Source: Brachyhypopomus gauderio (taxonomy: Eukaryota > Chordata > Actinopteri > Gymnotiformes > Hypopomidae). Taken from it: DNA of 64,000 nt. Made by a program: the position numbers and the translations under genes. The stretch is taken from contig NC_135221.1 of NCBI RefSeq assembly GCF_052324685.1, positions 302,501 through 366,500 of the forward strand, read 5' to 3'. Of the stretch, positions 45,216 to 57,000 are shown in pieces (positions within the stretch are counted from its first letter, which is position 1; each line of letters starts with the position of its first letter). The notes below the pieces were generated by a model. The model was given only the letters and a program-made list of their open reading frames with translations, did no database searches and had not been told where the DNA came from.

Positions 45216-48178
45216 ATGTTTCGCTGCGTTTGTGCCCCGCTGGTGTTGGTCGTGTTGAGTGGTGAGTACACCCGCTGTCCGGACCCGCACTGGCGGCCTC
45301 GTTCTGGGTCGAGCACCGCGGCTGCGAGGCGCAGCTGGGCCGCAGCTCGGCGAGGCGGGGGCGGGAGTAAGTGGGACAAACTCGCGGTGTCTGGGGGGGG
45401 GAAACTAAGTGCGCCACAGCACACTCTTGACACCGGGGGAGGTGGTGGAGGTCGGGGAGGCGGCCGGGGAGGTCGAGTTAGTCGGGGACGTTTCGTCTCG
45501 TTTCTCCTCACACGCTAACGCGCTAAACTGCGTTGTGTTTGTTAGCTAGCAGGCTAACGCGTGTGCATGTGTGCGTGCGCGCGCCCAGTGCTGCGAACCT
45601 GGTCCTCTGGTTCATATTTCATAACTACGAGTTATGGCACCAAACGAGCTGCTGTGCGGCGTTTGTCGGGTTTAAACCGTGAACCTGGGCTGTCTGACTC
45701 TCAAAACGAGCCAGTTCATGATCATTTACGTGTGGGTCACTAACTGGAGTTAAATGTCATCAACTCGGCTCCAGTAAAGTGAGGCGGGTTGGACGTGACT
45801 CTCATAAATGTGATTAAGTTTGCGTCGTGTCTCTTCCTGCTGGTTCTTGTTTTTTTAAGTGAACATGTTTGTCCTGTAACTTTAATCTGCCCTAAACATG
45901 TGACTGCTTGAGAAACCAGCGAGATACTCCAGTAATCTACTTGAAGCTAATGATTGTGGTGATGTAATGGGTTTAGTGCCCAGACCTTGATCTCTTCACC
46001 ACCTGTACCCTGAACATGGAGGTACTGTCAGTGTGTAGATCAAGTCAACGTGGTGGATTATATAACACTAACAGTTGGCATGATTTAGGTATAGTTTTGA
46101 CTTTCACACTGAATGTTTTAGCACACTTGTCTCCTCCTTGGGACCCTGATGGAAAAACCTAATCGGAGTTGTTATATGCGTGTGGACAGTGTGCCGTGTT
46201 CAGGTTTCACCCGTTAATTGACTTGTCTATAGATGTAAACATGGTGTAATGATGCCAGTTTTATTTGCAACTGCCAAAATGAGTTATGTATGCTGGAAAG
46301 GTGATTCCTGTGATCTTAAGATCCCTTTTAATCTAGTGTCTCGATCTAACTAACCAGTCTGCAGAGAAATAAGTATTGGACCCAGGTGTGTTGAATTGGT
46401 GTTCAGTCTGCAGGTTAATTGGAGTTGTTTGCTCTTAACGAGCCTCTTTTACAGTAACCTGGACCTCCGTCTTGAGCTGCTGTATGTCCTGTGATCTTTT
46501 TGCAGGTGTCATGTGTACTGATGTGCTTCTGTCAGACTATCAATGGATCGTTCCTACTTCAGCTACAGAAGAAACCGGTACACCACTCATCTTGTTCCCA
46601 CACAGTTTTACTGATGGAGTAACAGACACCACACCTACCAGTGAACCCACTACACCCACCGTTACTGAAACGACTCCCGAATCTCAGACCACGGCTACAA
46701 CCACGACTACAACCACGGCTCAGACCAATGCTACAACCACGGCTGCAACCACGGCTCAGACCAATGCTACAACCACGGCTGCAACCACGGCTCAGACCAA
46801 TGCTACAACCACGGCTGCAACCACGCCTCACACCAATGCTACAACCACGGCTGCAACCACGCCTCACACCAATGCTACAACCACGGCTGCAACCACGCCT
46901 CACACCAATGCTACAACCACGGCTGCAACCTCTACCCCGTCCCCTACAACCACAGCTCCTCCACTGCCCAACCCCACGGTCGGAGACTATTCTGTCAGGG
47001 CTGATCCCAACGCCTCCATCTGCCTGATGGCAAAGATGGGGCTCCAGTTTAGCTTCATTTCAAGTGTGGTATGTACACGAGCCAGTGCTAAACTATCCTT
47101 GCACTCTTGATGCAACACCTGAGTATCCTAATGGACTATAATACTATAAAATGCAGGTCATCACCATCCTGTAAGTGTTATTTTCCGACTCTTTATCCAC
47201 TCAGGGAGCGAAAATGCAGACTATTAATGTTGATCCGAGTCCCAACGTTACAGCAGCCAATGGCACGTGTGGAAGTTTTGGTAGTGATGCTGTGCTCACG
47301 CTGACTTCTGACAAAATTGCAGTTCAGTTCACGTTTACCAATGTAAGTATTTAAATATTTGGGTTTTTGAGTGATTAATGTGCAACTTTTCGATCTGATC
47401 GTGATTTTTTTTTTTTTAAAAGGTCCACCCATGATGTAAAGCAGGCCTTCATCTTTTCATTAAATTTGTTTACCATAGATGTACAGTGTAAAGGCTTCAT
47501 TCAATCATGACTGAACACAGGTTGTGTACCTAAAATCACTTTAATTGTCCCCTTCTGTAGCAGACAAATAAGTTCCACTTGAGGGTGCTGAATTTCACTG
47601 TGGACATTGGAAATGGTGAGTAATGCTCGGGGGTGGGGTGGGGGGGGGGGGGGCACACTGTTGTGAAACCCCATCGTGAGCTTGAAATGGCTTTGGTGTT
47701 TTGTAGGAACCAAGTTTGTGGAAATCAACTCCAACCTGTCTCTGTGGGAGGCGTCCCTGGGCAGCTCCTACATGTGCAGGAAAGAGCAGAGCTACAACAT
47801 CACGGACAAGCTCACCCTGAACACGTTTGAGCTTCAGGTCCAGCCCTTTGGTGTGATCGATGACAAGTTCAGCACAGGTATGTCCTCGCTCGTTAATCCA
47901 CTGCTGGCTTCCATTTCTAACTATCATTGATGCTGGAGCATGCTGTAATCAGTGCTCAGAAATCGGATGAACTTGGCTAATTTCATGCTGTTTGAATATT
48001 GCTCCCTCATGGTTTGTTCGTGTTCTTTCTGCCTGCAGCTCTTGAATGTTCAGTGGATGATGCCAGCCTCTTAGTCCCCATCATTGTTGGTGCAGCTCTG
48101 GCTGGCTTGATTCTCATTGTAGTGATTGCATACGTGATTGGTCGGCGTAAGACCTATGTTGGATATCAGACCCTGTAA
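45216..48178 (+). CDS. LAMP2: LAMP2, lysosome-associated membrane protein (B-type end)
   Basis: Type I lysosomal membrane glycoprotein. Exons: 45216-45261, 46506-47068, 47205-47342, 47561-47615, 47707-47877 and 48039-48178, in consistent phase, giving about 370 aa. Exon 1 encodes a hydrophobic signal peptide ([15 protein letters not shown]). Exon 2 is a Thr-rich mucin-like stretch with six copies of a 12-residue unit containing NAT sequons. One luminal LAMP domain follows ([60 protein letters not shown]). The end is [20 protein letters not shown], a membrane helix and [12 protein letters not shown], the GYxxL lysosome signal, closely matching the mammalian B tail. Two further terminal exons lie downstream. 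The usual first luminal domain is not present between exons 1 and 2. Single-domain architecture resembles CD68, but the neighbours and three alternative ends indicate LAMP2. Confidence 0.93.
46700..46930 (+). repeat. Coding minisatellite in LAMP2 (36 bp, [12 protein letters not shown])
   Basis: Six 36-base units within exon 2, each encoding [12 protein letters not shown] or [12 protein letters not shown]. Every unit supplies one N-glycosylation sequon (NAT) and eight or so O-glycosylation acceptors. Confidence 0.95.
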
Positions 48179-49487
48179 TGAGAGCCTCACGAATCCACAA
48201 ATTGTCTGCAAGTCATCTTACTGATCCTGGGACACTGCAACCAGTCACTCAATTGGCAAGTGACTCATGTTGGAGTTCAAGTGTCCTGTGTGGTGTTGAT
48301 CCATCAACATCTTGGCTGTTCTACAGTAAATATCTAGTCTGCAGTGTTCCAGGACCGTTGTTTCCTCTCCTAACCCCACTTTAACTTTTATTATTTTTGT
48401 TTGGAAGCAAGTGATGGTTCACTACCAGCTCAAAATTGGGTTTATAGGTCTTATTACTGTACCATTTTGACCACGTTCAAGAAACGTCATTACCAGTTAA
48501 CTCCTCCATGGCTGTAAGACCTTACACTTGTTTCCACAGAGCACCCACTTTAGTGTCTTTCTCACAGCAGTGATCTAGACCCACTTCAGGTTTTGGCTGT
48601 TTAAACTATTTTGATGCCCATGTGGGTGTTTATTTATTGTGAATCATGTCCATTCACTGTGGCAATTACCTTTTCATAAGTTATTTTGATGGGATTCAAA
48701 GGGACTACACCTCATTACCCTCCATATTGACCTCTTTGTAAATAACGTGCACCTGAATACATTATGAAGGGTGCACTGGGAGGCGTGTGGCAGTCGCATG
48801 TTCACTACTGCACCCGTGTTGCCTTTGCTGCAGGGTAGCTTCTGATAACAATGCTTGACGTGCAACTTGAAGCTCCATCACTTGACCTACAAGTTCTTCT
48901 CCCAGACATGTTTGTTCTGTGAACAGCTCCTATGGTGATGTCATGGGCTTCACTCTGACCACTGCTTTTCCTCTTGGATCTGCCAAGTTCAGTCCTACAT
49001 GAACCAGTAATGCCTGAATCAGATGTTTCCCCATCGTCAGGCTGATGCTTTTGAAGGTAGTAAAACCAGTGGCTGTAAACGTCATTTATTTCCCATTCTG
49101 TCAGTGCAGTGGGTCAGCAGGTCTGATTGTGCTTTGGGTTTGGATATGGTGAAGCATTGTTATCATCGCACCTTACACTACAGAGGCTGAACAGTTAGAA
49201 GTGAGCGTGTTAAACTTGGTTTTGTTTCATTGACTATTTTTTTTTTTTCCCCTTCTGGTCACCCTCCTAAACTGAGTTACTGTTAGTATGGCTTTGCAGC
49301 ACATTTTAAAAACAAACGAACCCCAGTTGGTTGTTTCTCTGATCGGTTAAGGAGGCTGATTGGACCGTGACGTGTGCCTTATTTGAAGGTACATCTGAGG
49401 ACTAGTTAAAGATGGAAAAGGGAGACTTCCTGCCTGCTGCTTTTTAGAAGTGTGATTTAATTAAAGAATTGCTGATCACATGAATTT

Positions 49488-49493
49488 AATAAA
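49488..49493 (+). terminator. Poly(A) signal for the LAMP2 B-type transcript
   Basis: AATAAA 1.3 kb after the B-type stop and before the next alternative terminal exon. Confidence 0.6.
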
Positions 49494-49660
49494 TTGTTCT
49501 TGAAAAGCTTTCTGGTCTCGTTTCCTGTTCCTCATAGGACTAGAATGGCGTTTAAACTTGCTTTAATACTGGTAATGTGTACCTAACCCATGTCTCTCCT
49601 TGGTACCTCGCCGAGCAGCTGTGTTGACGCTCCTTCTCACATGCCTGCTCTCTCCTCCAG

Positions 49661-49809
49661 CTGAACACTGCCAGGATGACCCGTCCGACAGCTTCATCGT
49701 CCCCATAGCAGTCGGCGTTGCCCTGTGTGTCCTTGTGCTGGTTGTCTTGGTCGCCTATTTTATTGGCAGGAAAAGGAGCCAGACTTCTGGCTATCAACAG
49801 TTCGGTTAA
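49661..49809 (+). CDS. LAMP2: LAMP2 alternative terminal exon, A-like
   Basis: Acceptor TCTCCTCCAG ends at 49660, with the same phase (1) as the 48039 exon. It encodes AEHCQDDPSDSFIVPIAVGV, a membrane helix and the tail GRKRSQTSGYQQFG. Mammalian LAMP2A ends GLKHHHAGYEQF, so the basic stretch followed by GY-x-x-F marks this as the A-type end, the form that serves as receptor for chaperone-mediated autophagy in mammals. An extra Gly follows the F here. With exons 1-5 the product would be about 373 aa. Confidence 0.88.
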
Positions 49810-50084
49810 TGTTTCTTTCAACTGGGCTAAACCATTTCAATCATTGGTGGTAATTTTAACATGGAACCTTCCGAGTGTACTGCACCCCTGCACCCCTGAT
49901 TGGTCATTTGTGAAGTTTAAAGTAATTCTGTGCTGCTGAAGTCAAATCTTCTGCTTTTAACATCACTCCTTTTCTCCTCTAACGCTCCTGGTCCTCCTAG
50001 ATCATCAACCTTTCTCCTACAGTCTGTCCTGCTAATCCAGCCCTTTGTTTCAACACCATTTCCTCTTCTCTTCCCCCCCCACAG

Positions 50085-50227
50085 CGGAGGAGTGCTTTCT
50101 GGATGCAGACTTGAGCTTTCTCGTGCCGATCGCTGTGGGCGTGGCTCTCGGCCTCCTAATCGTCCTTGTGCTAATCTCTTACCTGATTGGTCGGCGGAAG
50201 AGTCGCACTGGTTATCAGTCTGTATGA
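50085..50227 (+). CDS. LAMP2: LAMP2 alternative terminal exon, C-like
   Basis: Acceptor CCCCCCACAG ends at 50084, with the same phase as the other two ends. It encodes AEECFLDADLSFLVPIAVGV, a membrane helix and GRRKSRTGYQSV, a near-exact match to the mammalian LAMP2C tail, which binds RNA and DNA in mammals. AATAAA follows at 51175-51180. Confidence 0.92.
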
Positions 50228-50905
50228 GGCGGGAGTTCGTTGGAGCTCGTTTCCCAGCTTTTCTACACCTGCCCCTTCAGCCTGAATATCACTAAGTAAT
50301 TTACCCGTTTCTGTGACTTCCAAGCTTCTGGTTAATTTTCTCTCTACTAAAACGAGCATCAGTGCTGCTGCTGGTTCTCCGGGCTGGATGAGGGCTTCTC
50401 CTGAGGCTTCTAGCATAATCTCAGACTGGCCAAATAACTGCTGCCTTTGCATGAGATCAACATGCATGAAATTCTGCTTTTTAGTTATCTATTTTTCTCA
50501 AGTGTTTGCTTTACATGCCGTTTGTGACATGTCTGAATGGTTAACTGTTAGGGTTAGGACTCGGACTTTATTAACCCTTGAATGTAAGCTTCAGTTCTGC
50601 ACAAAATTGCAGGTGGGTGTGTAGAAAGGGGCGAGGAACCGACTCCTGGCCTGTTTCTATGTGCTGCTCACAAACTAAATGTGTATTCCTTGCGCCCAGC
50701 ACACTCCCTGCCTAATAGACACTAATCTGGCAGAGGTTATTCCAGCGTTTTGAATGTGGACAGGCCTTTTTCCCCTGGTTGATGGGGTCCCCTGTCAGGG
50801 ACGGGTGGTGTAATGTGGGCAGTGTTTTAATGCAGGTTTCCACATCAACCTAATTGTTGGCTACACTTGTATCTCACCAGTACACTAAATGTTTAGTCTA
50901 ATTAC

Positions 50906-50936
<31 letters not shown>

Positions 50937-51180
50937 CTTTTGATGCTTTGATTGTGAAATCTTTAGTTTGACTTAGATGTCAGACCAGGGTGTGTAGGAA
51001 TTTTTTTTTGTTCCTCTTCACTGTAAGGCATTGTGTGAGGGGAAGAACACCTGGAGTGCAGAAAGCAGTCAGCCTCACTACGCTGTGCCTTGTGGTAGCT
51101 CGGCCTTCTGCTCAGTATGAGACCGGTCTTGGTCAGTGTAAAATTGCTTGTCTTGTTTCAATGAGACGAACTAAAATAAA
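50228..51180 (+). other. LAMP2 C-type 3' UTR
   Basis: Non-coding, with a poly(T) run at 50911-50936 and AATAAA at 51175-51180. No other gene recognised. Confidence 0.55.
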
Positions 51181-51880
51181 ATTGCTGTTTTTGGTATTGC
51201 AGTGTGTTGTGGTTTGTGTTGAGGTTTCTCTTTAACGCCAGTGCTGCCTCATTCAACACACGTGTGTTCAGTCACTAACACGCGTGCTTTCTAGTGAACA
51301 TGAATCGGCTTGGATCAGGAACACTGAAGATTGAGTAGTTCTAGTGTCACTTCAATTCTGGACAGTGTTTAATGATCTGGGGAAAGATTTCAACCTTGTT
51401 CAGAAAGTGAAAGATGAACAGGTAATAAAGCAGGTGTGTCAGAAGGTTTTACACATGTGAAGATCACCACCTGCGTCACATGTTTAGACTGCAGTTGTAC
51501 AGAGTCAAGTCAATTTTATTATGTAGTGCTTTTATAACATGTCACAAGGTTGTTTATGGAGGGATTTGTCCAATGTAGAAAGCCAGCCAACCCTGTTAAT
51601 GGAGTTAATTCAGTTCCATCTTTATTGTTTGACTAGACCATTAGGAGTGTTTAAAACATGAGCTGGTACATCTGTTTTTCACTGCATTCAACTAAATCAC
51701 CCAACATGCGGTTTCCAAAGTCCACAGAGTTGTCACAGTTGATAACGGATTGTACCATCAGGCAAATACAATTAATAAATAATACTGTTGAAATCCTTCT
51801 CACAGAGAACCAAGCAGGAACAGTGTGTTTCTCCCACCCTATATAGAGTATGAAAACAATTCTGGATATGGGACCGTGTT

Positions 51881-51920
<40 letters not shown>

Positions 51921-53004
51921 CGCTCACGGTGGGAAGAGAGGGCGGTTTATGGTGAACCGTTAACTAACAAGAAAATAAACTTCATAATTCTGATAAGGTA
52001 ATTAAAAGGAACATCAGTTCTGTAACTCAGTAAAATATAATTGTCTCTGGAAAAACAATTTAGTTGTACTAAAATCAGTTTAGTTCATGTAATATAGAGA
52101 TCATTCATCCTAGAGCACCACTGATTGTTATAAAATGAACAAAGTGATCGTGTTAAACATGACAGTTGGCTTTTAAAGGTATTATTTTAATAAGGCCATT
52201 CAACTCTGATTATTTAACAGATTGTTCTTTCACATTTCTAAGGACAGAAGCCTTATTTAAACAGGCCGAGCTGGATGGCATGACTACCAGCCATATACCA
52301 GAATACATGTTTTTATTTTGGTAGGTTAGAATATTCCTTTAAACTTTTTTTATAATAGAAATATCTAATATTTGGAACACTATTTGGACAGTGATGTCGC
52401 CCTTGTTTTATTAAGGGAAGTGAAGCGTTTAAATCTGCTAAATAATCACATTTATGGCCTACAGAACGCACAACTCTTGATTTGTACAAAGGAACAAAGA
52501 GTCACTGTGACAAAACCCAAAATAGAAATCTGATTTTTTTTTTCTTTGTCATTTAGAGTCATGTACCAACTACACATATGTACCTTCTGACTTAAGGTAG
52601 AGACCTTCAGGTTAATCTTCTACACTCCACTCACACAAGTGTGACCCACCATATATCATCTACGGTATGTCTACATTTCAATGAGCTTGTCTAATAACTA
52701 CATTTGTGATTTGTAATACATAGTCTAGCAAATACCATTGGGTGATAAAATGAATCAAACGTTTGGAAACGTACTCCTTTATCCAAATTCTAAATATTAT
52801 ACTCTGTAATGACAATATCTGCACCTTTTAAAATTACTCTCTATTAGCCTACTGGGGTATTTTGTTTGTGGACAAATATGGTGATAACACTGAACTAAAT
52901 CCAGGGAGAAGATCCCGTGGTGGGGGAGAAATGGGTAAAGAAACCCCAGTGGAGCAGGTGACCCTCATATACACTGAGAAGATGCTCTAGAGATGCTTCA
53001 ACAC
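51181..53004. other. LAMP2-ATP1B4 intergenic region
   Basis: AT-rich, with a (GT)n run at 51884-51918. A stretch at 51507-51545 (GTCAAGTCAATTTTATTATG) resembles a tail sequence scattered through fish genomes with retroposons, but is too short to classify. No coding exon recognised. Confidence 0.4.
51884..51918. repeat. (GT)n microsatellite
   Basis: Pure GT run in the LAMP2-ATP1B4 interval. Confidence 0.95.
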
Positions 53005-54038
53005 TTATGCTCCGACCTCTAGAGAGAAGGACACGCTGCCCAGGTGGCGGTCGGTGGGCGAGTCGTTGATGATGCCTTTGCCGTGTAGTTTACACTGTAC
53101 CAGCAGGTGGGTGTCAAACTGGATCTTGGAGAACTGAACAGCCACAAGCGGTGAGCTGTAGTTTACCTGGACGAAGCCGGGAACAAGACGACAAAAACAT
53201 CGCTGAAAGTTCAAATCTGCAGCTCACCGCTTCTGAAAGCTCACCACGCAAATATTAATACAGAAAATAAGTAAATTCAACATCTGAAAACTTGGTGCTT
53301 GTGAGATGCAGCGTAAGGAAACTCCAGCGTATGCTTACATGTCTGAGCTTCCCGTAGTATGGATAGTACATCAAGTTGAAAATGTTTTTTGGAAAGAAAT
53401 GAACTTCTCCGAGACTGTCGGCCGTCCCTTTCTAAGGAGACAAGACAGATGAACCTGACACAGTGCGCTTTAGGGAGTGTGCACGACCAGCTACACGATC
53501 AGAGGCGACAGCTCTGTACTGTGAGAAAGTATGAACCGTGAAGTGCTGATACTAACTTTAACACTACACGCCACGTTTACTGGAGTGCCTTGACCAGGTA
53601 AATAGCCGAGAATCTGTAGAGCAAAGACAGCACGACAGGCAGCACAACATTTACCAGAAGTATTATCGTCAAATCACAACGCCAAGTTGAAATGGCCTTG
53701 TTTCATTCTATTGTACATGCTGATTTTATCCACTAGATGTCAGTAAAGCGTACACCAGCACTCTTCCTTTCCTGCTCATGATGTGTGTTGGACGATCAAC
53801 TCACCCGGTTCATTTTGAGGAGGACGCATGGCTGTCCCTTGGAGTAGCCAAAGTCTTTGTCCTGGCCCCCGGAGCACGGCCCCAGCCAGGAGCGTTTGAA
53901 CTGACAGGCCCTTCGCTCCGCGCTCTCTTCCAGGTCGTCCTGCATGAAGTAGCTGTCCTCCGTGCACGGTTTGTTACGCCTCTCTTGAACTGCATCATCG
54001 TAGGCTGATGGAGCACACCAAGGGCATTAGAGAATCAT

Positions 54039-54098
<60 letters not shown>

Positions 54099-57000
54099 AT
54101 AAATAACTCAGACACGAGTACCACAGCTGTCCTCCTGCAGGGCACTGAAGTGGAGCTGCGTGTGGAGACACTCAGGATTCAAAACAGAGTTTCCCTCCCT
54201 GTTTCTCTGTGTCCAGGAGTGGGACAGGTGTGTGGAGCAAGTGTGTGAGGACAGGTGTGTGGGACAGGTGAGTGGACCAAATGTGTGGGACAGGTGTGTG
54301 GGGACAGGTGTGTGTGGACCAAGTGCGTGGGACAGGTGTGTGTGGACCAAGTGTGTGGGACAGGTGTGTGGAGCAGGTGAGTGGGACAGGTGTGTGGGCC
54401 AGGTGAGTGGACCAAATGTGTGGGACAGGTGTGTGTGGGGACAGGTGTGTGTGGGACAGGTGCGTGGAGCAGGTGTGTGGGACAGGTGTGTGGGACAGGT
54501 GTGTGGGGACAGGTGTGTAGGATAGGTGTGTGGGACAGGTGTGTGGGGACCAAGTGTGTGGGACAGGTGTGTGGAGCAGGTGCGTGGGACAGGTGTGTGT
54601 GTGGGACAGGTGTGTGGAGCAGGTGTGTGGGACAGGTGTGTGGACCAAGTGTGTGGGGACAGGTGTGTGGGACAGGTGTGTGGGACAGGTGTGTGTGGAC
54701 CAGGTGTGTGTGGACCAGGTGTGTGGGGACAGGTGTGTGTGGGCCAAGTGTGTGGGACAGGTGTGTGTGGGACAGGTGTGTGGGCCAGGTGTGTGGGGAC
54801 AGGTGTGTGTGGACCAAGTGTGTGGAACAGGTGTGTGGGGACAGGTGTGTGGGGACAGGTGTGTGGGGCAGGTGTGTGGAGCAGGTGTGTGGGACAGGTG
54901 TGTGGACCAAGTGTGTGGGGACAGGTGTGTGGGGCAGGTGTGTGGGGACAGTGTGGGGCAGGTGTGTGGGACAGGTGTGTGGGACAGGTGTGTGGGGCAG
55001 GTGTGTGGGACAGGTGTGTGGGGACAGTGTGGGGCAGGTGTGTGGGGCAGGTGTGTGGGACAGGTGTGTGGGACAGGTGTGTGGGGACAGGTGTGTGGGG
55101 ACAGGTGTGTGTGGACCAAGTGTGTGGGGACAGGTGTGTGGGGCAGGTGTGTGGGGACAGTGTGGGGCAGGTGTGTGGGGCAGGTGTGTGGGACAGGTGT
55201 GTGGGGCAGGTGTGTGGGACAGGTGTGTGGGGACAGTGTGGGACAGGTGTGTGGGACAGGTGTGTGGGGCAGGTGTGTGGGGCAGGTGTGTGGGACAGGT
55301 GTGTGGGACAGGTGTGTGGGGACAGTGTGGGGCAGGTGTGTGGGACAGGTGTGTGGGACAGGTGTGTGGGACAGGTGTGTGGGGACAGTGTGGGACAGGT
55401 GTGTGGGACAGGTGTGTGGGACAGGTGTGTGGGGCAGGTGTGTGGGACAGTGTGGGGCAGGTGTGTGGGACAGGTGTGTGGGGACAGTGTGGGACAGGTG
55501 TGTGGGACAGGTGTGTGGGACAGGTGTGTGGGGCAGGTGTGTGGGACAGGTGTGTGGGGCAGGTGTGTAGGATAGGTGTGTGGGACAGGTGTGTGGGACA
55601 GGTGTGTGGGGACAGGTGTGTGGGACAGGTGTGTGGGGACAGGTGTGTGGAGCAGGGGGAACCAAGGTATCCCCCCCCCCCCCCCCCCCCCCCATCATCC
55701 ACTCACATTTCAGCTGACTCTCCAGCGCCTTTGCATACTTCTTCCACGAGTGGCGGTCAGAGGCGTTGAAGAGAACTACCAACCCATGGACATCATGGAA
55801 ACGTGGTGTCATGGTCATACCTTTGAGCAGAACGGTGAGTAGCAGCTGAGGTCAGAAGGTCATGCAGTATGGGTCAGAAGGTCATGCAGTATGGGTCAAC
55901 ATACAACTCAAACGGGAAGAAAACATTCCAACACAAAACCAGAACCTGTCGAACTCAATACAAGAGACTCAAATGTGGACTTGCAATTAGAATTCTGGGT
56001 AAACACCAATCTCCATATCACTGTGACACCATGTCAAAATTATGTTGTTATGTAAAACTCATAACTACAAAGTGCGTGAGGGTGATGACCCTGTCGTAAG
56101 GGTGATGACCCTTTTGTGAGGGTCGTGACCCTGTCGTGAGGGTGATGACCCTGTCGTGAGGGTCGTGACCCTGTCGTGAGGGTGGTGACCCTGTCGTGAG
56201 GGTCGTGACCCTGTCGTGAGGGTGGTGACCCTGTCGTGAGGGTGGTGACCCTGTCGTGAGGGTGGTGACCCTGTCGTGAGGGTCATGACCCTGTCGTGAG
56301 GGTGATGCCTACCTGGGGGCATGACCCTATCATTGTAGGTGGGGCTGTAGGGGCTGATGGACCACATCAGACAGCACATGCAGCCAGCAAACATGGCTGC
56401 CAGAAAAATGTACAATGCTGAGTAGAACAGAAGAATGAGACCTAGGAGAGACCAAACAGAAGAATGAGACCTAGGAGAGACCAAACAGAAAGGCATAAGT
56501 TCTTGTGGAGGAATTGTGATTCTCCAGCCTTTGAAGGTTAATAAATCAGGGAGAAACACAGTTATCAATCACTTATGACCTCTTAGCATTGTATGAAATA
56601 ATGGAGACACAGAGCATACTGAGTCTTAATGAAATGAAACTATGTGACTGATCATTACATTTTCATTCATGCAGCTCTATCTGTCAGAGAGCTGATCGCA
56701 TTCTTTGAGTCAGGGGACTGATTCTTTATTTAGACCCTCAGCACACCAGTCCTGGTGGAAATTAACTGCAGTGATTGTTTTTGTAATTTCCAATTAAGTG
56801 TGCATTATGCACTGATCAAACAGGACGTGTCACAGAGTGAAATGGCTTTAGCTTTGCTGCCCATTTCTCAGCGTCCTGGTTGCAGCCAGCCTGGTGTGTC
56901 CCAGGCACAAAGACGTCTCTGTTCAAGCCCACTGAGAACTCTCCCAGCTGTCCTTTAACACAGGAACACAGCGAACCTCCGGTGGCCATCAGACTGACAG

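Noticed and set aside
46559-46903. Cys/Arg/Gly repeat protein antisense to LAMP2
   Set aside because: Antisense shadow of the coding 36-bp repeat.
54172-55818. Very long open frames (up to about 548 codons) on both strands
   Set aside because: They are the ATP1B4 intron minisatellite read through; only the first ~37 codons of the minus-strand frame are a real exon.
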